A DNA stretch of 64,000 bases from Oceanirhabdus sp. W0125-5 (GTDB lineage Bacteria; Bacillota; Clostridia; Clostridiales; Clostridiaceae), in contig NZ_CP115913.1 of NCBI RefSeq assembly GCF_027938815.1, positions 5,366,001 to 5,430,000 of the forward strand, written 5' to 3'. The notes beneath the pieces were generated by a model. The model ran no database searches. It was not told the origin of the DNA and worked only from the letters and a program-made list of their open reading frames with translations. Position numbers and translations under genes: made by a program. This document shows positions 59,711 to 64,000 of this stretch, piece after piece. How positions within the stretch are numbered: the first letter of the stretch is position 1; each line of letters begins with the position of its first letter.

Positions 59711-60223
59711 TTATTTATTAATCATCTCCCAATATATCATCTCATTATCCCTTTTTACTTCACTCATACCAACCTTCTGTAAAATCCTTATTGATCCTAT
59801 ATTATCAATTAAGCAATCCGCTACTATCTTATTAACATTGTCCTGTTCTAATCCCCATTTAATCAGTGCCTTCACAGCTTCATATCCATATCCTTTTCTA
59901 CGCTGGCTCTTAACAAATCCATACCCAATATCTATCACACCATTTTCATCAGGTTGACCCTTAAATCCTGCATCTCCAATAATGAGCATATCTTCTTTTC
60001 TAGCAATAATCCATGCTCCAAAACCAGATGGCTCTCTTAACTCCTTTAGCTGCTCTTTTAATACAGGTAAAAAATCAAAAAAGTCTGGATGTGGCCAATC
60101 TTCACTGCTTTTGTATCCTAACTTTCCAAGTGATTCATAATCTTTATTTAAGATTGAACATACAATTTCATATGTAAATGGTACTAGAACCAATCTCTCT
60201 GTTACAATTTTTTTCTCACTCAC
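59711..60223 (-). CDS. GNAT N-acetyltransferase (RimJ/RimL-like)
   Basis: 170 residues from a GTG at 60223 that has GGGAG seven bases upstream. RimL-type pattern: TERLVLVPF at the start, ADAGFKG-type (IGDAGFKGQPDENGVIDIGY), acetyl-CoA loop KSQRRKGYGYEAVKALIKWG and NIGSIRILQKVGMSEVKRDN. Acceptor unknown; family members acetylate protein N-termini or antibiotics. Confidence 0.86.
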   Translation of the reverse strand: MSEKKIVTERLVLVPFTYEIVCSILNKDYESLGKLGYKSSEDWPHPDFFDFLPVLKEQLKELREPSGFGAWIIARKEDMLIIGDAGFKGQPDENGVIDIGYGFVKSQRRKGYGYEAVKALIKWGLEQDNVNKIVADCLIDNIGSIRILQKVGMSEVKRDNEMIYWEMINK

Positions 60224-60386
60224 TTTACATCTCCCCAATCTATTTACTATGTTTTATAATTAACTACTCAAATTAACCTAAAATTAAAGGGGATATATCC
60301 CCTCTTTTAATAAACTATAATTATACACTTCAATTTTCTGATAATTACAAAAACTCCCTTTATTACTATACTTACTTCTTTAAATA

Positions 60387-60791
60387 TTATCTTCTTATTC
60401 TTTTTCTAATCTCTTCAAGTCGTTTTTTAGACTCATATGGCTTTACTATATTCTCATAATCTTCATCTGAAATATCCTTATGGTCAAAATTTATCTTCTC
60501 ATCATAATCAACAATTCTTTGTAATAATTTATCACATATATATTCCCCACAATAAGCACAATTTTTAATATCTTTTGATGTAACACAAGGTCTAACAGGA
60601 CAGTTATTATCAATCAATTTAGGATTATCGCATGATACACACCCCTCACACATAATATCCTCTGGCTCAATCCTAAACCCAAAATACTTATACCATCCGT
60701 CACTCAAAATCTGCCTCTTATCCTCTTTCTCAATATTCCCCTTATAAGCTAAACACAGATCACATCTGTAACCACATTTCGTTAATATCAT
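60387..60791 (-). CDS. DUF3795-like cysteine-rich protein
   Basis: 134 residues. MILTKCGYRCDLCLAYKGN, then MCEGCVSCDNPKLIDNNCPV, RPCVTSKDIKNCAYCGEYIC: eleven or more Cys in pairs, as in the gene at 30249. A basic tail RLEEIRKRIRR ends it. The family binds metal presumably; no function known. GGGGGATGAGAAA precedes the ATG. Confidence 0.76.
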   Translation of the reverse strand: MILTKCGYRCDLCLAYKGNIEKEDKRQILSDGWYKYFGFRIEPEDIMCEGCVSCDNPKLIDNNCPVRPCVTSKDIKNCAYCGEYICDKLLQRIVDYDEKINFDHKDISDEDYENIVKPYESKKRLEEIRKRIRR

Positions 60792-60857
60792 TTTCTCATC
60801 CCCCCTAAATATATTTTACCATATATTCCAATTTGATAAATAGGTAAAAACTATAAT

Positions 60858-60911
60858 AGGGGACGGTTCATGAATTCTTTTAATAAATTCATGAACCGTC
60901 CCCTGGTTGTA
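60858..60911. repeat. GGGGACGGTTCATGAAT palindrome
   Basis: Full copy with AGGGGACGGTTCATGAATT and its complement, seven bases from the DUF4179 gene stop (60918). Confidence 0.85.
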
Positions 60912-60917
60912 CATTTT

Positions 60918-62495
60918 CTAATCTAACTCTATCACTATATGTTCTGTTTTTATCTTTAATAAATCAAGAATTCCAAATTCCCATTCCTTCTTAGTTTTTA
61001 CGGTTTCTTTTCTAAAAGTTAATGGTTCTTTCATTCCACTTGATTTTCCTAAGATTATTTGACCGTAATCAATATATCTTTTCATAGTCTCTTTTATTTC
61101 ATCAAAATTGATTTTACCATCTTTTCTTTCAAGTCTAGAGTTTAAATATTTATTAAATTTTATAGCATAATCATTAAACTCATCATCATTTAATTTTAAT
61201 ATTTCTTCTAGCTGCATTCCTAGTTGTCTCTCAATTTCATTCTTTGTAATTCTTACTGTTTTAATCTCTTCATCAATATTGTTATACATTCGCTCCCAAA
61301 TACCTGTCCACTTTTTTATATAGTATTTAGATTCATTTTCATTTACGTCATCATCTTTTATTTTTAAATAAGTAAACTCTACATCTTGTTCACTAATTCC
61401 TAACTTATAAAACCCATTATAATATGAGATAATACTTTCATTTAATTCTTTATCTTTCTCTCTATATGCCTTAAATGATTTATTATCATAATTAAACTCT
61501 TCAATTTTCCCATAATCCATTTTTTCTCTTGGAACTATCTTCATACTTTCCACTTTACCGTAACCTAAATCTATCTCAATTTTTTCAATACTATTATCCT
61601 TTTGGAAATAAATCGAATCATCAAAATTGAAGAACTCTCTGTAATTTCCATCCCAATACAATGCTTTTCCCTTACCTTCATATATCTTTCCGTTTTTATC
61701 TAATAACTTAACTTTTGTAAACATTACTTTAGAATCTATATCACTATCTATAGAACTCACTCTTACTTCCATTCTATTAGGAAATATCTTTAAGTTTTCT
61801 ACTAAAACTTTTACTCCATCAAATACATATTCTTTGTTGAACTGAATCTTCTTAGATTTAACATAACTTATATCTTCATCTTTTATATTAACTTCATCGA
61901 ATTCAATTATCTTATTTCCATCAGAAACAGTAGCTTTAAGCTTTAGATCTATTTTGCCATAGTAAAAATTATTCTTATTAAACGCATTGCTAAGATCACA
62001 AAAACCCCTCACATCATACCAAGGATCAATATTTTTTATGTTTTCTCCATTCACTGATCCAAATCTTGAAGCTAAATAATTACCTGAGATATCTCCCTCT
62101 TGAATATCAAAAACATTTCCCTTTTCATCTTCTACTGCTATTTTCATACTGAATTCTTCTTCATCAATATATATATCTTTCATATAAAGCCTATAACCAT
62201 CTTTTTCAGTAGCTAAATCATATATCTTAAAGTTATTCGCTTTAAGTTGCTGAATCTTTTTATCTGATTTGAACCATTCCATTACACCCTTAACAATAGG
62301 TAACTCCGATGTATATGCTCTTACATTAGGATTCATTCCCAAAAACAGGACAAAAACTAATACTAATGATGTTGTAATTTTGATCTTATTTCTGTAATAA
62401 TAACTTCCACTTTCTGCCCTTTTTAAACTCATATTAATTCTATTATCAAATTCATCTGGTATTTTTATATCATCATCATGATTAAACTTTTCCAT
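60918..62495 (-). CDS. DUF4179 membrane protein, probable anti-sigma factor
   Basis: 525 residues. A ~35-residue cytoplasmic head (DDIKIPDEFDNRINMSLKRA) precedes one membrane segment (IKITTSLVLVFVLFLGMNPN), then DUF4179 on the outside (VRAYTSELPIVKGVMEWFKS) and a long extracellular portion of ~430 residues. This head-TM-sensor plan, and its position 58 bp after an ECF sigma gene, fit an anti-sigma regulator that holds the sigma factor until an envelope signal is sensed. GGGAGGTATATAA precedes the ATG. Confidence 0.84.
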   Translation of the reverse strand: MEKFNHDDDIKIPDEFDNRINMSLKRAESGSYYYRNKIKITTSLVLVFVLFLGMNPNVRAYTSELPIVKGVMEWFKSDKKIQQLKANNFKIYDLATEKDGYRLYMKDIYIDEEEFSMKIAVEDEKGNVFDIQEGDISGNYLASRFGSVNGENIKNIDPWYDVRGFCDLSNAFNKNNFYYGKIDLKLKATVSDGNKIIEFDEVNIKDEDISYVKSKKIQFNKEYVFDGVKVLVENLKIFPNRMEVRVSSIDSDIDSKVMFTKVKLLDKNGKIYEGKGKALYWDGNYREFFNFDDSIYFQKDNSIEKIEIDLGYGKVESMKIVPREKMDYGKIEEFNYDNKSFKAYREKDKELNESIISYYNGFYKLGISEQDVEFTYLKIKDDDVNENESKYYIKKWTGIWERMYNNIDEEIKTVRITKNEIERQLGMQLEEILKLNDDEFNDYAIKFNKYLNSRLERKDGKINFDEIKETMKRYIDYGQIILGKSSGMKEPLTFRKETVKTKKEWEFGILDLLKIKTEHIVIELD

Positions 62496-62553
62496 TTATA
62501 TACCTCCCAATACTTCCTCTTAATGAATGGAGTCTTGCTTGTCCTTTTAATAT

Positions 62554-63057
62554 TTATATTTCCTTTTGAAGTTCTTGTATTCCCTTATAAGCCTTTGTTT
62601 TTACTGTGCTTTCAGGAATCCCTAGTCTTTCTGCAATATCTTTAAACTTATACCCTAAAAGGAATTTCAGGTGAATAATATTTCTATCCAAAGGTTTCAT
62701 TCTTTTGAGCTTGTCCTTAATTATTATCAATTCTTCCCTATAAATATCCTCATTAAATGCTGGAATCCTCTCTTGAAGCATACCTGTAATCTGCTCTGCC
62801 TTTTTTCTGTTTTTTAACTGCAAATTACATTGATTTATCACAATTTTTGTGAACCAAGTCTCAAAATACTCTGGTTTCTTCAACATATGAATATTCTTAA
62901 AGGCTATAACTACCCCTTCACACACTGCATCCATTGAATCATCTTCGTTCTTTAAATATTTATAAGCAACTCTATAGGCCTTATGTTTAACATTATTTAT
63001 TATTATGGAGAAACTTTCTTTATCTCCTTTTTTTGCTTTTTTCACTAATTCAACCAT
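62554..63057 (-). CDS. ECF-type RNA polymerase sigma factor
   Basis: 167 residues. Region 2 (FSIIINNVKHKAYRVAYKYL, then NEDDSMDAVCEGVVIAFKNI) and region 4 (KPLDRNIIHLKFLLGYKFKD, then IPESTVKTKAYKGIQELQKE) are both present, with a short linker. It directs RNA polymerase to target promoters when released from its partner, the DUF4179 protein encoded downstream. GGAGGAAG precedes the ATG. Target genes cannot be told. Confidence 0.9.
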   Translation of the reverse strand: MVELVKKAKKGDKESFSIIINNVKHKAYRVAYKYLKNEDDSMDAVCEGVVIAFKNIHMLKKPEYFETWFTKIVINQCNLQLKNRKKAEQITGMLQERIPAFNEDIYREELIIIKDKLKRMKPLDRNIIHLKFLLGYKFKDIAERLGIPESTVKTKAYKGIQELQKEI

Positions 63058-63148
63058 GGTCTCTTCTTCCTCCTTTCACTACTTAGAGAAAAGATTTAAT
63101 GAAAAAGTTTTAAAATTTTATAATTTTTTCTATATTAATTATAACAAA

Positions 63149-63209
63149 GACAAACAGGGGACGGTTCATGAATTCTTTTAATAAATTCATGAACCGTCCC
63201 CTGTTTGTC
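63149..63209. repeat. GGGGACGGTTCATGAAT palindrome, best copy
   Basis: Nearly perfect 61-bp palindrome with arms GACAAACAGGGGACGGTTCA and complement; it touches the acetyltransferase stop codon (63210). Confidence 0.9.
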
Positions 63210-63662
63210 CTATTCTATTGTCCATAGATACCTACATTTTTGTTTCTCTCCAGCTTGGTACATCTCATTATCTTCTGGAAGATCCACAATTTCTATTAAC
63301 TCTGCACCTAGTTTCTCACATGTTCTTCTTGAAGGATAGTTATCCGGATTACATGTTATTGTTACTTTTTCCATCCCATGAGCCATAGCCACCTTACCAA
63401 TCAATCTACACGCCTTTGATGCGTATGCATTTCCTCTATAATCCTCTTCAATCATATATCCAATATGCCCACCATAAAAAATTCCTTCATTGTCTCCAAT
63501 TCTTATATCTATTTCCCCAATAGGCTCTACACTATCATTTAAAGTAATTTTATATCTATATGCTGGTACATATTTCTTCTCCGGATTTTCTGGTAACTTC
63601 TCATCAATCCTTAATGCAATCTCCCCGTCAGTAATATAATCCATATCTTTAAACTCAAACAT
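63210..63662 (-). CDS. GNAT family N-acetyltransferase (RimJ/RimL-like)
   Basis: 150 residues. GNAT parts: IGEIDIRIGDNEGIFYGGHI, acetyl-CoA loop MIEEDYRGNAYASKACRLIG (variant RGNAYA in place of RGxGYA), and CNPDNYPSRRTCEKLGAELI. GGGGGAAAAGAAAA precedes the ATG. The Gly-to-Asn-Ala change in the loop is notable but seen in RimJ-like members. Acceptor unknown. Confidence 0.83.
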   Translation of the reverse strand: MFEFKDMDYITDGEIALRIDEKLPENPEKKYVPAYRYKITLNDSVEPIGEIDIRIGDNEGIFYGGHIGYMIEEDYRGNAYASKACRLIGKVAMAHGMEKVTITCNPDNYPSRRTCEKLGAELIEIVDLPEDNEMYQAGEKQKCRYLWTIE

Positions 63663-63689
63663 TTTTCTTTTCCCCCTTAATTTATTTCT

Positions 63690-63801
63690 CTGGGGGACGG
63701 TTCATTAATTCTTCTAATAAATTCATGAACCGTCCCCAGATTGTCCCTTGGTTGTTCCTTTTACCTAAATCATAATTTTCATGAACCGTCCCCTAGTTGT
63801 A
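63690..63801. repeat. GGGGACGGTTCATTAAT palindrome plus half copy
   Basis: A full copy with unequal arms at 63690-63744 (CATTAATT left, AATTCATG right) and a half copy TTTCATGAACCGTCCCCTAG at 63776-63801. The half copy ends 15 bp from the serS stop. Confidence 0.8.
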
Positions 63802-63815
63802 CTCAGTTTATCTTA

Positions 63816-64000
63816 CTACGGTCTTAAGTACTCCTTATTGATCCACTTTCTTAAAACCTCTGGAACCTTTACGCTTCCATCTTCTTGTTGGAACTGCTCT
63901 ACTATTGCTGGTATTAATCTGCTTGTTGCAAGTCCAGATGCATTTAGTGTGTGTACAAAGTCCTTCTGCTTTCCATCTTTTTTCTTGAATCTGATGTTAC
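63816..64000 (-). CDS. serS: Seryl-tRNA synthetase, C-terminal end only
   Basis: The last ~61 codons, open to the window edge. The motif 3 region FVHTLNASGLATSRLIPAIV and EQFQQEDGSVKVPEVLRKWI are diagnostic of seryl-tRNA synthetase, class II; motif 3 is the ATP-binding Arg part. It charges tRNA-Ser. The stop is TAG at 63816-63818. The N-terminal coiled-coil arm and motifs 1-2 are beyond the window. Confidence 0.93.
   Translation of the reverse strand, partial: NIRFKKKDGKQKDFVHTLNASGLATSRLIPAIVEQFQQEDGSVKVPEVLRKWINKEYLRP

Noticed and set aside
34037..63801. The repeated palindromes as a CRISPR array or classic integron attC sites
   Set aside because: Spacing is irregular and whole genes lie between copies, so not CRISPR. 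No integrase gene is present and the arms lack the GTTRRRY/RYYYAAC cleavage pair of attC, so a classic integron is not supported.

Overview
The window is low-GC Firmicute chromosome, most likely a Clostridium sensu stricto. The grounds are: strongly AT-rich DNA with AT-rich codon use, consensus AGGAGG-type ribosome binding sites, perfect Spo0A boxes, a Re-citrate synthase-type gene ahead of aconitase and isocitrate dehydrogenase, and MinD-type ATPases with ferredoxin domains. No tRNA, rRNA, CRISPR array, integrase or complete transposase was seen.

Region by region: (1) 1-5540 holds a TetR regulator with its own paired operator, then a compact system read leftward: four unannotated 45-51 codon peptide genes, an MFS exporter and two paralogous ArsR-type regulators. 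The peptide/exporter and regulator transcripts carry the same palindromic operator (TTAGAY-N4-RTCTAA) between -35 and -10. This is the best candidate in the window for an undescribed system. (2) 5600-19100 is mixed housekeeping: two methyltransferases, a hydrolase with an apparent CTG start, a cyclase, an aldo/keto reductase, a CshA-type DEAD-box helicase, an OmpR/histidine kinase pair behind a UBA/DUF4342 protein, rpiA and an acetyltransferase. (3) 19660-24010 is the operon making 2-oxoglutarate (Re-citrate synthase, aconitase, IDH). (4) 24280-29420 holds paired coiled-coil proteins, then a DUF134 regulator and an operon of two NifX-type proteins with two ferredoxin-fused MinD-like ATPases. 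(5) 29590-42590 contains a HIT protein, small hypotheticals, a CPBP/response regulator/kinase operon with 11-bp direct repeats upstream, an M3 peptidase, and a YjeM-like permease preceded by two 0A boxes. (6) 42700-63800 is a long series of leftward genes (acetyltransferases, NUDIX enzymes, methyltransferases, HADs, sugar/antibiotic-kinase-like proteins, lipoproteins, an ECF sigma/DUF4179 pair) ending at serS.

Two interspersed repeat families mark the window. One is a roughly 230-250 bp MITE-like element with terminal inverted repeats and an internal hairpin (three full copies, one truncated). The other is a roughly 45-62 bp palindrome with core GGGACGGTTCAT (10 full and 6 half copies). Nearly every copy of the palindrome lies within 16 bp of, or across, the stop codon of a gene, which gives region 6 a cassette-like look; two genes end inside a copy.

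All functional calls rest on motifs read by eye; no database search was run.
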